A stretch of DNA of 64,000 nt from Arthrobacter sp. B1805. Lineage in GTDB: Bacteria > Actinomycetota > Actinomycetes > Actinomycetales > Micrococcaceae. Of the stretch, positions 41,178 to 49,914 are shown in pieces. Under the pieces are notes generated by a model. The model did no database searches, was not told where the DNA came from, and saw nothing but the letters and a program-made list of their open reading frames with translations. Each line of letters begins with the position of its first letter. Position 1 is the stretch's first letter. The stretch is taken from positions 112,850-176,849 of the forward strand of contig NZ_PJIQ01000001.1 of the NCBI RefSeq assembly GCF_002929745.1, given 5' to 3'. Position numbers and translations under genes: made by a program.

Positions 41178-41322
41178 CTTCTTCCGGACGCACGCCCCGG
41201 CGGGTATGACAAGCATCACGGGGACGGTCCCCAGACGGGTTCGGGCGCGCTCCCGGCCACTAGACTCGATTGCTGCACAAGCCCCAGCGGCACCAGTACC
41301 TCCCAGAAGAACGGCACCAGGC

Positions 41323-41625
41323 ATGGCAACTGACTACGACGCACCGCGCAACAACGACGAGGACAAGGAAGCGGAATCACTGGAAGCGCTCCAGGCCAAC
41401 CGGGGCGGTAGTACCCAGTCATCCTCCGTCGACGTGGAGGACGCCGACACCGCGGAGGGCATCGACCTGCCGGGCGCCGACCTCTCCGGTGAGGAACTCC
41501 TCATCCAGGTCATCCCACCCCAGGACGACGAATTCACCTGCGCCTCGTGCTTCCTGGTGCGCCACCGCAGCCAGATCGCCTCGGAGAAGGACGGACAGCA
41601 GTTCTGCAGCGACTGCGTGGGCTGA
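41323..41625 (+). CDS. DUF4193 family protein
   Basis: Protein of 100 residues, acidic, with the family C-terminal block DEFTCASCFLVRHRSQ and a second CxxC (FCSDCVG). The four cysteines make a small zinc ribbon. It is a near-universal small actinobacterial protein, usually expressed with dUTPase or chromosome-maintenance genes; function unknown. ATG 41323 is given by family length. A TAGACT -10-like element lies about 50 bp upstream (near 41270). Confidence 0.88.
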   Translation: MATDYDAPRNNDEDKEAESLEALQANRGGSTQSSSVDVEDADTAEGIDLPGADLSGEELLIQVIPPQDDEFTCASCFLVRHRSQIASEKDGQQFCSDCVG

Positions 41626-41728
41626 TCCGCCCTACGCCAACGCGAGGTTGCAAGGCACGGACGGCGCTTCCCGGGAGGGAGGCGCCGTCGTCGTCCCGCC
41701 GTCGTCGTCCTGATGGCGGCGGCGCCGA

Positions 41729-42049
41729 TCAGGACACCTTCTCGCCGTACCACCAGTGCGCGGATTCCGGCCGTGGCTGCTGGGCGAGCGGCAACTGCAC
41801 GACGAGCCCCTTGTGCCGAGGATGGGCCAGCACCATGCGCGCGACGGCGAGCAAAGCCGCGGGAAGGGACACGAGGACGACGACGGCGATCGCGTACATG
41901 GCGAGGGCTGCATGGAGGGGCGAGTGATAGAGATTGTCCAGCAGGGTGGCGCTGCCGAGCCACAGCCACAACCAGAACAGGCCGATGACATACAGCAGCG
42001 ACCGCGCGCGCCTGTAACGCAACGGATAGTGCACCCGCCCACGCTTCAT
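41729..42049 (-). CDS. Small hypothetical membrane protein
   Basis: Protein of 106 residues from ATG 42049, which follows GGGGAGACAGCAC. A basic N-terminus (MKRGRVHYPLRYRRAR) leads to helices SLLYVIGLFWLWLWLGSATLL and AALAMYAIAVVVLVSLPAALLAV, and a polar tail ending YGEKVS. It is tail to tail with the DUF4193 gene. No family recognised. Confidence 0.65.
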   Translation of the reverse strand: MKRGRVHYPLRYRRARSLLYVIGLFWLWLWLGSATLLDNLYHSPLHAALAMYAIAVVVLVSLPAALLAVARMVLAHPRHKGLVVQLPLAQQPRPESAHWWYGEKVS

Positions 42050-42265
42050 GTGCTGTCTCCCCAGACTCACGATCCGAGCCTGTCCCGACAGGCATAGCAG
42101 AAATAGTAGCGCCCGGCCGGGACATTCCCGGCGCTCGGAATCGCACGACGACCCCGCGACGGCGCTCCGCCCCGAGAGTCGAACAGGGGTTGCTGGTGGA
42201 GCAGGTGCGGAATGGTATCGGAGGTTTCCACTGGGAGTGCGAACCCCCGGGGGCGCTTTCGGCCA

Positions 42266-42294
42266 TTGACAGCCGGCTGAGCTTTCCAATATGG
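42266..42294 (+). promoter_or_regulatory. Promoter of the GNAT/DinB pair, in the 42050-42363 gap
   Basis: TTGACA at 42266-42271 and AATATG about 17 bases later make a near-consensus sigma-70 type promoter ahead of the gene at 42364. A TAGACT follows near 42307. The remainder of the 314-bp gap holds no gene I can see; it must also contain the promoter of the minus-strand gene at 42049. Confidence 0.55.
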
Positions 42295-42363
42295 CGGAGG
42301 TCACCTAGACTGCAGGAACTGGTCGAGCAGAAGGCCATGGGCCCACCGGACGTGGAGTTAACC

Positions 42364-43005
42364 ATGGAACAGCATCCCCAGATCCTCGATCACCCGACCG
42401 CACCTCAGCATGGGGTGACGCAGTCCTGGGGAAGCGAGCGCGCGCTCCTGGCTCCCGTCCCTCGCACCGAGGACATCGGCTTTCCCGGCGATCTCTCCGC
42501 CGCATCGACACGCCAGTTACGCATGCTGTGCAACCGCACGTACCAGCTTCTGGACATGGACCACCCGGCCCCCGAGTTGCGGGAGCGGTACGACGCCCTG
42601 ATGGAGGAGCTCGGGCGCCGCGAACTCCAGGCCGGGAATCGCGGGAATGTGGACGATGCCCGCGAGAAGTTCCGTGACAACGCGCTCTTCTCGCGATTCG
42701 AGCTGTACCGCAACGGCGTCATGGCCGGCTACGTGCAGTACGACATGCGCGGCGGAGACGTCCACTTGCTGCACGCGGTCATCGACCCGAGGTTCCGCCG
42801 CCTGGGGCTCGAGCCCGTGCTCATGCAGGCGGTGCTGCTCAACGCGCACCGGCGGCGTCTGGCCGTCGTGCCATACTGCCCCGAGGCCCAGGACTTTCTG
42901 CGCGATCACCCGCAGTTCCTCTCGCTGATCCCCGCCAAGCAGCGCCGACGCTTCAAGCAGCTCGTGGCTGCGCGGGTCGCGGCGGCGGACCGGGACCGCC
43001 GGTGA
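42364..43005 (+). CDS. GNAT-fold N-acetyltransferase-like protein, copy A
   Basis: Protein of 213 residues. A helical N-terminal domain (about 40-100, STRQLRMLCNRTYQLLD) is followed by a small GNAT (PF14542, YjdJ-type) domain: FELYRNGVMAGYVQYDM, HAVIDPRFRRLGLEPVLMQAVLLNAHRRRLAVVPYCPEAQDFLRDHPQF. The acetyl-CoA loop is weak (RRLGLE). ATG 42364 follows GTGGAGTTAACC. It overlaps the DinB gene by 4 bp. A paralogue with the same leader is at 57859. Confidence 0.78.
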   Translation: MEQHPQILDHPTAPQHGVTQSWGSERALLAPVPRTEDIGFPGDLSAASTRQLRMLCNRTYQLLDMDHPAPELRERYDALMEELGRRELQAGNRGNVDDAREKFRDNALFSRFELYRNGVMAGYVQYDMRGGDVHLLHAVIDPRFRRLGLEPVLMQAVLLNAHRRRLAVVPYCPEAQDFLRDHPQFLSLIPAKQRRRFKQLVAARVAAADRDRR

Positions 43006-43514
43006 CGTCGGTCGACGTCCTCGCCGAGGCGTTCGGGCGGTTGCCCGAGCTGGTGCGCAGCGCGGTCGACGGCCTCGACGCGGAGCAGTTGTCCATTCGC
43101 CCCGCAGGCTCGGCCAACTCCATAGCGTGGCTCGTCTGGCACCTCACCCGGGTTGAGGACAGCCACTTCGCCGAGGCCTTCGGCCACGACGAGGTATGGC
43201 TGTCGAGCGGTTACGCCGATCGGTGGGGACTGGCGCTGGGGACCGCCGACACCGGGTACGGACACTCGTCCGACCAGGTCGACGCCGTGCGGGTAGGGTC
43301 GGCGCAGCAGTTGCTGGACTACTTCGATAGTGTTCACACGCTGTCCGAAAGCCTTGTTGCAGGCCTCAATGACGAGGATCTGCAACAAGTGGTCGATGAA
43401 CGGTGGGACCCACCGGTGACGCTGCTCGTCCGGCTCGTGAGCGTACTGGACGACGCCGTGCAGCATGCCGGCCAGGCCGCCTATGCACGGGGAATCATCC
43501 TCGCCGGAGGCTAG
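43002..43514 (+). CDS. DinB / mycothiol-dependent transferase family (DUF664) protein
   Basis: Protein of 170 residues, a four-helix bundle. The first metal histidine is in AWLVWHLTRVEDSHF (about 47) and the last in LDDAVQHAGQAAYARGII. In actinobacteria this fold includes mycothiol S-transferases and maleylpyruvate isomerase. The GTG start overlaps the GNAT stop (GTGA), so they form one operon. The substrate is unknown. Confidence 0.85.
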   Translation: MTSVDVLAEAFGRLPELVRSAVDGLDAEQLSIRPAGSANSIAWLVWHLTRVEDSHFAEAFGHDEVWLSSGYADRWGLALGTADTGYGHSSDQVDAVRVGSAQQLLDYFDSVHTLSESLVAGLNDEDLQQVVDERWDPPVTLLVRLVSVLDDAVQHAGQAAYARGIILAGG

Positions 43515-44197
43515 GCAAGTCCGGTCTGCCTCAGCGTGATGTTGAGCCGACCGTCGAAGCCGATGCCCTCGGGGGCCGTGCCGGGTAGCGTCCGGAGGAC
43601 CCCGTGATAGGCGAACCGTGAGGGGCCTCCGAAGACGAAGAGGTCTCCGGACGCGAGTTCCACGTCCTGCCACGGCCGATTGCGGCTCTCCGTATTGCCG
43701 AAGCGGAAGATGCACGCCGATCCCAGGCTCAGGGACACGACCGGCGCGTTGATGCGTTCCTCCCTGTCCTGATGCATCCCCATCTTCGCTGCGTCGTCGT
43801 AGTAGTTGACCAGGGCGGCATCGGGCTCGTAGGACGAGCCGGCCTCCGCCCCGTACGCGGTGGCCACGGCGTCTCGCCCGAGGAGCCGGAGCGTGGCGGG
43901 GAAGGGGGCGACGGCGCCACCGCCGGCGTCGTCCGCCGTGCGGCTGTACCGGTAGGGGAGCCAGTGCCAGCCGAGGCTCACGCTCCTCACGGACATCACG
44001 CCGCCGTTCGGCATCGTCACGGCCCGCATGGGCACCGGTCCGCTCGCCCACCCTCGGCACAGGGTGACGAGTTCCTGCTGGCGCTCCAGACCGAGCCAGC
44101 CAGGAACATGCACGGCTCCTGGAGCCAGCTCGCGCCGTGGACGGGGGATCAGTGCATCCGTCAGCTCACTCACTCCACCATTGTGCGCCGCTTCCAT
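43511..44197 (-). CDS. AlkB-type 2-oxoglutarate/Fe(II) dioxygenase
   Basis: Protein of 228 residues. The family block is NYYDDAAKMGMHQDREE; iron ligands are H142, D144 and H198 (FAYHGVLR). The 2-oxoglutarate binder GRLNITLRQT is at the end. AlkB removes methyl or etheno groups from damaged DNA bases oxidatively. The gene is monocistronic and converges on the DinB gene with overlapping stop codons. ATG 44197 is chosen; a GTG eight codons in is possible. Confidence 0.9.
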   Translation of the reverse strand: MEAAHNGGVSELTDALIPRPRRELAPGAVHVPGWLGLERQQELVTLCRGWASGPVPMRAVTMPNGGVMSVRSVSLGWHWLPYRYSRTADDAGGGAVAPFPATLRLLGRDAVATAYGAEAGSSYEPDAALVNYYDDAAKMGMHQDREERINAPVVSLSLGSACIFRFGNTESRNRPWQDVELASGDLFVFGGPSRFAYHGVLRTLPGTAPEGIGFDGRLNITLRQTGLA

Positions 44198-44225
44198 CGG
44201 AGACGCTGCCGTGATCCGGCATCGG

Positions 44226-44277
44226 GGGGAAGCCTGAGGAGCCCGCTTCCCCTGGATGCTCCCCGGCGGAGGAGCAT
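44226..44277 (-). terminator. Two hairpins after the DUF1684 gene
   Basis: GGGGAAGC/GCTTCCCC (44226-44252) and ATGCTCC/GGAGCAT (44256-44277) lie between the DUF1684 stop at 44288 and the AlkB start at 44197. The second resembles a hairpin at 18664-18682. Confidence 0.6.
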
Positions 44278-44287
44278 ATGCGATCCG

Positions 44288-45106
44288 TCAGATGGTCGGG
44301 TCCTTCTCGCCGGCCTCGATCGGCGCGTCGATCGCGTTTCCGCTGACCGGCATCGGGCAGGTGCCGTAGGGGGTGAAGGCGCTCGGGTAGTTGATGGCGC
44401 GGTTGAAGTCGAGGATGACCGTTCCGTCTGGTCGCGGCCTGCGCGCGGTCACCTTCCGCCAGGCAGCCGTGGACTTTCCGTTGGTGCTGTCATTGAACGT
44501 GATGACCAGGGAACCGGCGTCCTCCAGCGAGGCTTCGAGGCGGTACTCCCGACCATCGCCCGGCAGGGAGAACACGACGGCGCCCACGATCCGCTCCGTA
44601 CCCGGCACCTCCGGATGCGCGGTGCGGATGCGCTCCTCGCGCGGTTCGTCGTACGGCTCGAACCGCCCCTGCACCACGAGGTCGGGACGGTAGTCGAACA
44701 CCGGCACTCCCGCGAACCGCGTCAGCGTGGGGGCTTCGGCATCCCTGGTCCTGACGGCGTAGCGGCCGGCGCGACGCGCGAGCTCCACGACGACCCGTCG
44801 GCCGTCCGACCCGCCGTGGGCCACCCACAGCAGCGAGGCTTCGTCCTCCAGGGCCGCTGTGATCGTGCCGTCCACGAGCTGCCCGGTGGTCAGGTCGGTC
44901 AGGCCGTGCTCGGGACGAGCGGTCAGGCGTGCCGTCCCTCCGGCTGCTGACCAGAGGCCCGGAACGGATCCGACCTCGGCGGCCTCGCTGCCGAGCCACT
45001 GGAAGGACGTCAGGGTGAGCCAGCCGTGCGTTTCCGCGAGCGCGGCGTCGCGGCCCTCCCGGAAGCGGGCCCAGCGCTGCTCTGCGGTCTGCGGTGTGGT
45101 GGTCAT
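44288..45106 (-). CDS. DUF1684 family protein
   Basis: Protein of 272 residues. The family pattern is clear: WARFREGRDAALAETHGWLTLTSFQWL at the start, a beta-rich centre, and LDFNRAINYPSAFTPYGTCPMPVSGN near the end. ATG 45106 follows GAGGAGG. There is no signal peptide. The function of DUF1684 proteins is not known; the fold is beta-rich and cytosolic. Confidence 0.88.
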   Translation of the reverse strand: MTTTPQTAEQRWARFREGRDAALAETHGWLTLTSFQWLGSEAAEVGSVPGLWSAAGGTARLTARPEHGLTDLTTGQLVDGTITAALEDEASLLWVAHGGSDGRRVVVELARRAGRYAVRTRDAEAPTLTRFAGVPVFDYRPDLVVQGRFEPYDEPREERIRTAHPEVPGTERIVGAVVFSLPGDGREYRLEASLEDAGSLVITFNDSTNGKSTAAWRKVTARRPRPDGTVILDFNRAINYPSAFTPYGTCPMPVSGNAIDAPIEAGEKDPTI

Positions 45107-45190
45107 GGCGTCCTCCTCGCTCGGCGTCGTGCACCGGCTAGAACCCCGGAACGACGTTCCCCATTCCCCGGTACCGACGAAGGTTCGTGC

Positions 45191-46288
45191 TCAGGCGACG
45201 GGCGGAATGACCTTGTCGGTAGCCAGCGCCTGCAGGAGCTCGATGAACCTGTCCTCCGTATCGAGGCAGTCCGAGAACCCGTGCTGGCGGGCCTTGATGG
45301 TCGAGGTGACGTTGTCGAAGCCCGACCGGAAGATGAAGTCACCGAACGACCACCCTGCAAGGTCCCGGAAGGGCGTGGACACGAGGTCGTGCTCCACGAC
45401 CATCTCGTTCCAGAGGTCCTCGTACTGGGGCATCGCTTCCGCGAGCAGGACGGGCTGCGGCTCGGCGTAGTCCATCTCGAAGTGGCGGGCGAAGGCCGGC
45501 CAGAGATGGCGCCAACGGATCTGGTCCCCGTTGGTGATGTTGTAGGCCTCGCCCGCAGCTCGCGGTTCCGAGCCTGCCCACACGGTCGCCCTGGCCAGCA
45601 GCGAGGCGTCGGTCACCTGGTAGAGCGCATCGTAGGCGGCGTGCGTGCCCGGGAAGCGCAGCGGCTGTCCCAGTTCGCGGGAGATGCTTGCGTAGACGGC
45701 GATGACCATGAGGATGTTCATCGGGTTGCCGACCGCGTATCCCACGACTCCCTCCGGTCGCAGCATCGTGGCCTCGAAACCGTGCTCGGCCGCCGCGGCA
45801 CGCAGGATGTCCTCCTGCTCGTAATAGAAATTCGGCTGGATCAGCCGTGGGTCACGTTCCTTGGCGGGAGTATTGAAATAGCCGAGGTGGGCTCCATAGG
45901 CCTTTCCGCCCTGGTACAGGGTCACGTGGCACAGGGGTGCCCCTGCTGCCTCCAGGCCCTGCAGGGCGTTCCGCAGCAGGGCCGAATTCACCTCGATCTG
46001 TTCCCTGGTGGTAGGACGCTCGACGTAGGCGCCGAAGACCAGGTGGGTGGTGTCCCCTGCCGCCTCGATCCCGGTGCGGGCTGCGTCTGCGTCCAGCAGG
46101 TCGACGGACAGGTGATGCCAGCGCGCACCGGCAACCGGGCGGCGGCTCAGCCCGCGCACGGGTACTCCACGGCGAACGTATTCATCGGCCACGTGGCGGC
46201 CGATGACCCCGCCCGCGCCGGCCACCAGGACGCTCTTCGCGTCGTCTCCTGCCGAGAGTGGCGTGCGTGTCTGCTCCGAGTGGGTCAA
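45191..46288 (-). CDS. PRISE-type SDR (progesterone 5-beta-reductase-like) oxidoreductase
   Basis: Protein of 365 residues from TTG 46288, with CAGGAGACCAG upstream; the longer frame to 46585 crosses the next promoter region. The NADPH fold is VLVAGAGGVIGRHVADEYVRRG. PRISE-family landmarks are THLVFGAYVERPT, the active Lys in VTLYQGGKAYGAH, Tyr in NFYYEQEDIL and PEGVVGYAVGNPMNILM. Such enzymes reduce enone double bonds. The substrate here is unknown. It is monocistronic. Confidence 0.85.
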   Translation of the reverse strand: MTHSEQTRTPLSAGDDAKSVLVAGAGGVIGRHVADEYVRRGVPVRGLSRRPVAGARWHHLSVDLLDADAARTGIEAAGDTTHLVFGAYVERPTTREQIEVNSALLRNALQGLEAAGAPLCHVTLYQGGKAYGAHLGYFNTPAKERDPRLIQPNFYYEQEDILRAAAAEHGFEATMLRPEGVVGYAVGNPMNILMVIAVYASISRELGQPLRFPGTHAAYDALYQVTDASLLARATVWAGSEPRAAGEAYNITNGDQIRWRHLWPAFARHFEMDYAEPQPVLLAEAMPQYEDLWNEMVVEHDLVSTPFRDLAGWSFGDFIFRSGFDNVTSTIKARQHGFSDCLDTEDRFIELLQALATDKVIPPVA

Positions 46289-46600
46289 CTGGTCTCCTGT
46301 GACGATGGCGGTCAGTGCACGGTGTCGACTATAACTCGCGCCCGCAGGCGGGTTTTCCGCCCGACCGGGGGTGCCGGCCGTCCACGAAGGTGTGGTAGAT
46401 CCGGGTCCCCGTGCGCTACGGGTGGCGCTCGGCCGAGGCTCTAGCAAAACGCTGCCAGCCCGTCCACCACCGTCCAGCCCACCTGGCCCAGGTGGCTCGT
46501 TTGGGACGATGGAACCGCGGAACCGCCGCCTCGAGCCACACCGGGACGCCAGGTCGAGCACGAGGAGGGGCCCGATCGGTCGCACCAGGAGGAGACGGAG
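46289..46600. other. Intergenic gap of 312 bp between divergent genes, no gene seen
   Basis: The gap carries the promoters of the PRISE and PPK2 genes. CCACCTGGCCCAGGTGG near 46478 can fold as an 8-bp hairpin. No coding frame has both a ribosome binding site and a sensible composition. Confidence 0.5.
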
Positions 46601-47638
46601 ATGGCGGAAGCATCAGTGACTGCGGCAGCGCCCGGGGGGAGCGACGGGCCGACCGACGAGCCGACCGATGAACTGACCGATGAGCCTACCGATTCGCCCG
46701 CTGATCTGGCGGGGGAGGCGGCGGCCGACGTCGAGGACGGGCCAGAACCCGCGGCTGTCCCCGTGCCCACGCCGCACGCCGACGGCGGGGACCATGTCCT
46801 CCTGCCACACCCGGACCAGCCGACCTGGCGGGAGGACTACCCGTACGACAAGCGGATGACGGAACGTGAGTACCAGAAGGCGAAGAGGGCCCTGCAGATC
46901 GAGCTGCTGAAGATGCAGGGATGGGTGAAGGCGAACCGTGCCAAGGTCGCCGTCCTGTTCGAAGGGCGCGATGCCGCAGGCAAGGGCGGCACGATCAAGC
47001 GGTTCACGGAGAACCTGAACCCCCGCGGTGCGAGAATCGTCGCGTTCGACAAGCCGAGCGAGAAGGAACAGACCCAGTGGTACTTCCAGCGCTACGTGTC
47101 GGTGCTTCCGTCGGGCGGGGAGATCGTCCTCTTCGACCGGTCCTGGTACAACCGGGCGGGTGTGGAGCGTGTCATGGGCTTCTGCACGCCCGCCGAGTAC
47201 CTCGAGTTCATGCGGCAGGCGCCGGAGCTCGAGCGCATGCTCGTCCGCAGCGACACCCACCTCGTCAAGTTCTGGTTCTCCGTATCCCGCGAGGAACAGC
47301 GGCGCCGCTTCGCCCAACGCCACACCGACCCGGTGCGCCGTTGGAAACTCAGCCCCATGGACCTGCAGTCCCTCGACAAATGGGACGCCTACACCGAAGC
47401 GAAAGAAGCCATGTTCTTCTACACGAACACGGCGGATGCGCCCTGGACGGTGATCAAGAGCAACGACAAGAAGCGGGCCCGGATCGAGGCACTGCGCTAC
47501 GTGCTCTCGGTGCTCGACTACGACGAGAAGGACCACGACGTCGTCGGCACGCCCGATCCGTTGATCGTGGGGACGGGCCCGCAGTCCCGGGTCTTCGAGT
47601 CGGGCGAGCAGTCGACCAGTCTGTTTCCGACGCTCTGA
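46601..47638 (+). CDS. ppk2: Polyphosphate kinase 2
   Basis: Protein of 345 residues. A low-complexity acidic N-terminus (TDEPTDE-type repeats, residues 17-35) precedes the PPK2 domain. Walker A is FEGRDAAGKGG (122-130 core), the lid arginines are in RRRFAQRHTDPVRRWKLSP, and Walker B is IVLFDRSWYNR (175-185). PPK2 class I enzymes use polyphosphate to make GTP or ATP from the diphosphates. ATG 46601 follows GGAGGAGACGGAG. The acidic tail is unusual for the family and may be flexible. Confidence 0.93.
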   Translation: MAEASVTAAAPGGSDGPTDEPTDELTDEPTDSPADLAGEAAADVEDGPEPAAVPVPTPHADGGDHVLLPHPDQPTWREDYPYDKRMTEREYQKAKRALQIELLKMQGWVKANRAKVAVLFEGRDAAGKGGTIKRFTENLNPRGARIVAFDKPSEKEQTQWYFQRYVSVLPSGGEIVLFDRSWYNRAGVERVMGFCTPAEYLEFMRQAPELERMLVRSDTHLVKFWFSVSREEQRRRFAQRHTDPVRRWKLSPMDLQSLDKWDAYTEAKEAMFFYTNTADAPWTVIKSNDKKRARIEALRYVLSVLDYDEKDHDVVGTPDPLIVGTGPQSRVFESGEQSTSLFPTL

Positions 47639-47665
47639 CAGGGTTCCGGCTCGTCCCGGGACGGC

Positions 47666-48094
47666 TCAGCCGTTGTAGCCGGCAGATGCGCCCAAGCCGA
47701 CCATGATGAGGATGAAGAACAGGATGCCGGCGAGAATCGCCAGCGCGTAGAGGATCGTGGTGATCCACCCCAGGACCTTGCCTGCTGTCGCGGGTACACC
47801 GAGGCGCTCGGCTTTCCGCGCCTGCCAGATAGCCATCGGCCCCAGGATGATGCCCGCCACGAAGAACCCCACGAGCCCGAGGATCAGGGAGAGCTGGGCT
47901 GCCTTCTCGCCCTCGATCGTTCGGGAGGAGGACTGGTACATCCCGTGCTGGTACGGCTGTTGGTACGGCTGCTGGTACGGCTGGGTGGGCTGGTACGGAC
48001 CGCCACTGCCCTGCTGGCCGAAGGCGCCGCCGTCGTACGGGTTCTGACGGCTGCCGGAGAAGGGCCGCTCGCTGGGATAGGGATCCTGGGACAT
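47666..48094 (-). CDS. DUF4190 domain membrane protein
   Basis: Protein of 142 residues. The proline, glutamine and tyrosine-rich N-terminus has a PYQQPYQQPYQ repeat encoded by a short tandem DNA repeat (47950-47985). The C-terminal DUF4190 domain has two helices with the family hairpin KAAQLSLILGLVGFFVAGIILGPMAIWQARKAERLGV. The function is unknown, probably a small envelope protein. ATG 48094 has GAAGGAACGCCATC upstream. Confidence 0.83.
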   Translation of the reverse strand: MSQDPYPSERPFSGSRQNPYDGGAFGQQGSGGPYQPTQPYQQPYQQPYQHGMYQSSSRTIEGEKAAQLSLILGLVGFFVAGIILGPMAIWQARKAERLGVPATAGKVLGWITTILYALAILAGILFFILIMVGLGASAGYNG

Positions 48095-48120
48095 GATGGC
48101 GTTCCTTCGCTCGGCTGGTG

Positions 48121-48160
48121 TGATGGTGCCCCCGAAGCTTCTGCTTCGGGGGCACCATCA
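48121..48160 (-). terminator. 18-bp hairpin after the APC permease
   Basis: TGATGGTGCCCCCGAAGC pairs perfectly with its complement at 48143-48160 around TTCT. It lies 44 bp past the stop of the permease gene at 48204. Confidence 0.88.
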
Positions 48161-48203
48161 TCTCGCGGACGGCGTACTGGTGCACACCGCAGGGGGAGTA
48201 GGC

Positions 48204-49685
48204 CTACGCGTCCACGAGCTGTTCCGTGCGGAGGCGGGAATGCCGGTTGCCGTAGGCGAAGTAGATCGCGAAACCGACCACGAGCCAGATCCCGAAGAAC
48301 AGCCAGGTGATGGTGGCCAGGTTGAACATCAGGTACAGGCAGAGGACTGCCGAGGCGATCGGGATGACCTTTCCGAACGGCACCCGGAAAGCAGGCTTCA
48401 GGTCCGGGCGCTTCCGGCGGAGCACGATGATCCCGAGGCTCACGGTGATGAAGGCGGACAGCGTGCCGATATTGATCATTTCCGCGAGCACCTCCACCTT
48501 CGTGAAGCCGGCAAGGACGGCGACGACGACGCCGCACAGTATCTGGGTGCGGGCCGGCGTCGAGTGCTTGTCGGACGTACGGCTCAGTCCCCGGGGCAGG
48601 AGGCCATCACGGCTGAGCGCGAAGATGACGCGGGCGAGGCCCATGAGCAGCACCATGATCACCGTGGTCAGGCCGATCAGGCTGCCCAGGGAGATGATCC
48701 CGGCGGCCCAGTCCGCTCCGACGAGCTGGAAGGCCGTCGCGAGCGACGGCGCCCCCGAGGCTCCGAGCTCCTTGTAGGACACCATCCCCGTCACCACCAG
48801 CGTCACCAGGATGTAGAGGACGCTCACGACGGCGAGGCCGGCGAAGATACCGCGAGGCAGGGTGCGGCTCGGGTTCTTCACTTCCTCCGCGGACGTGGCG
48901 ACGACGTCGAACCCGATGAACGCGAAGAAGACCAGGGCTGCGCCGGAGATGATGCCGGTGAAGCCGAAGGCGGCCGGGGAGGCGCCGCTGAGGAAGGACA
49001 GGAACGGCTGCTCGGCCCAGCCCGTGCCACTCTCGGCAGCAGGTTCGGAGGCGGGGACGAACGGGGTGTAGTTCTCCGGGCTGACGTAGAAGAAGCCGAC
49101 GACGATCACGAACAGCACGATGCCGATCTTGATCACGGTGAAGACGCTGTTGACCCTCGCGGAGAGCTTCGTGCCGTAGATGAGGACGGCCGTGAAGATG
49201 GCCACGATCAGCAAGGGGCCCCAGGTGAGGTTCAGGCCGAGCAGGCTGATCTCGGCCGGGATGTCGGCGTTCAGGACGCTGAAGAGGTCGCTGAGGTACA
49301 CGCCCCAGAACTTGGCGATGACGGCGGCGGCCATGAGCAGTTCGAGGATCAGGTTCCAGCCGATGATCCATGCCAGCAGCTCACCCATGGTGGCGTAGGT
49401 GAAGACGTATGCACTGCCTGCGACGGGGAGCGCCGTGGCGAACTCGGCGTAGCACATGATGGCCAGGGCGCACGTGATCGCGGCCAGGACGAAGGAGATG
49501 GTGACGGCTGGGCCGGCATTGAAGGCTGCAGCCTGCGCGCCTACCGAGAAGATGCCGGCGCCGACGGCTACGGCGACGCCCATGATCATGAGGTCCCAGG
49601 TGTTGAGGGACCGTTTGAGGCCGTGTCCCTTTTCATCGGAGTCCTTGATCGACTGCTCGATGGACTTGGTCCGGAAGAGGTCCAT
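48204..49685 (-). CDS. APC superfamily amino acid permease (CAT type)
   Basis: Protein of 493 residues with about 13 membrane helices. GVAVAVGAGIFSVGAQAA in helix 1 and AFIGFDVVATSAEEVKNPSRTLP in helix 6-7 are typical of cationic/neutral amino acid transporters. The N-terminus (RTKSIEQSIKDSDEKGHGLKRSLNTWDL) matches the YfnA-like group. It is intact. A second, broken permease of the same group lies next to it. Confidence 0.88.
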   Translation of the reverse strand: MDLFRTKSIEQSIKDSDEKGHGLKRSLNTWDLMIMGVAVAVGAGIFSVGAQAAAFNAGPAVTISFVLAAITCALAIMCYAEFATALPVAGSAYVFTYATMGELLAWIIGWNLILELLMAAAVIAKFWGVYLSDLFSVLNADIPAEISLLGLNLTWGPLLIVAIFTAVLIYGTKLSARVNSVFTVIKIGIVLFVIVVGFFYVSPENYTPFVPASEPAAESGTGWAEQPFLSFLSGASPAAFGFTGIISGAALVFFAFIGFDVVATSAEEVKNPSRTLPRGIFAGLAVVSVLYILVTLVVTGMVSYKELGASGAPSLATAFQLVGADWAAGIISLGSLIGLTTVIMVLLMGLARVIFALSRDGLLPRGLSRTSDKHSTPARTQILCGVVVAVLAGFTKVEVLAEMINIGTLSAFITVSLGIIVLRRKRPDLKPAFRVPFGKVIPIASAVLCLYLMFNLATITWLFFGIWLVVGFAIYFAYGNRHSRLRTEQLVDA

Positions 49686-49815
49686 GGGGGTGCTGGTCCT
49701 TCACTGCTCAGGGGGTGGTGTGGACGCCGGGTGCGGCAGGCCCTTGTAGAGGATAGGAGGGCGCACGCACCCGCCGCATCTTCGTTACGAGGCGGCGGGT
49801 CCGGGCGCGGCGGGG

Positions 49816-49914
49816 TCAGGCGTCGCGCCTGAGGAGTGCGTGGCGGGGTCAGGCGTCGGGCCTGAGGAGTGCGTGGCGGGGTCAGGGGTCGCGCCTGAGG
49901 AGTGCGTGGCGGGG
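49816..49914 (-). repeat. Three tandem copies of a 33-bp unit that includes a C-terminus and stop codon
   Basis: Copies at 49816-49848, 49849-49881 and 49882-49914 differ at one or two bases each. On the minus strand the unit is 11 codons long, encoding PRHALLR(R/P)D(A/P) and TGA. The permease remnant ends in the copy at 49882; the other two sit downstream in frame. Confidence 0.85.

Noticed and set aside
48093-49832. A 579-codon open frame on the plus strand
   Set aside because: It is antisense to the intact APC permease; long antisense frames are expected at this GC content, and its product is low-complexity and has no recognisable domain.
49816-49914. CRISPR array
   Set aside because: The units are contiguous with no spacers and encode a protein C-terminus.
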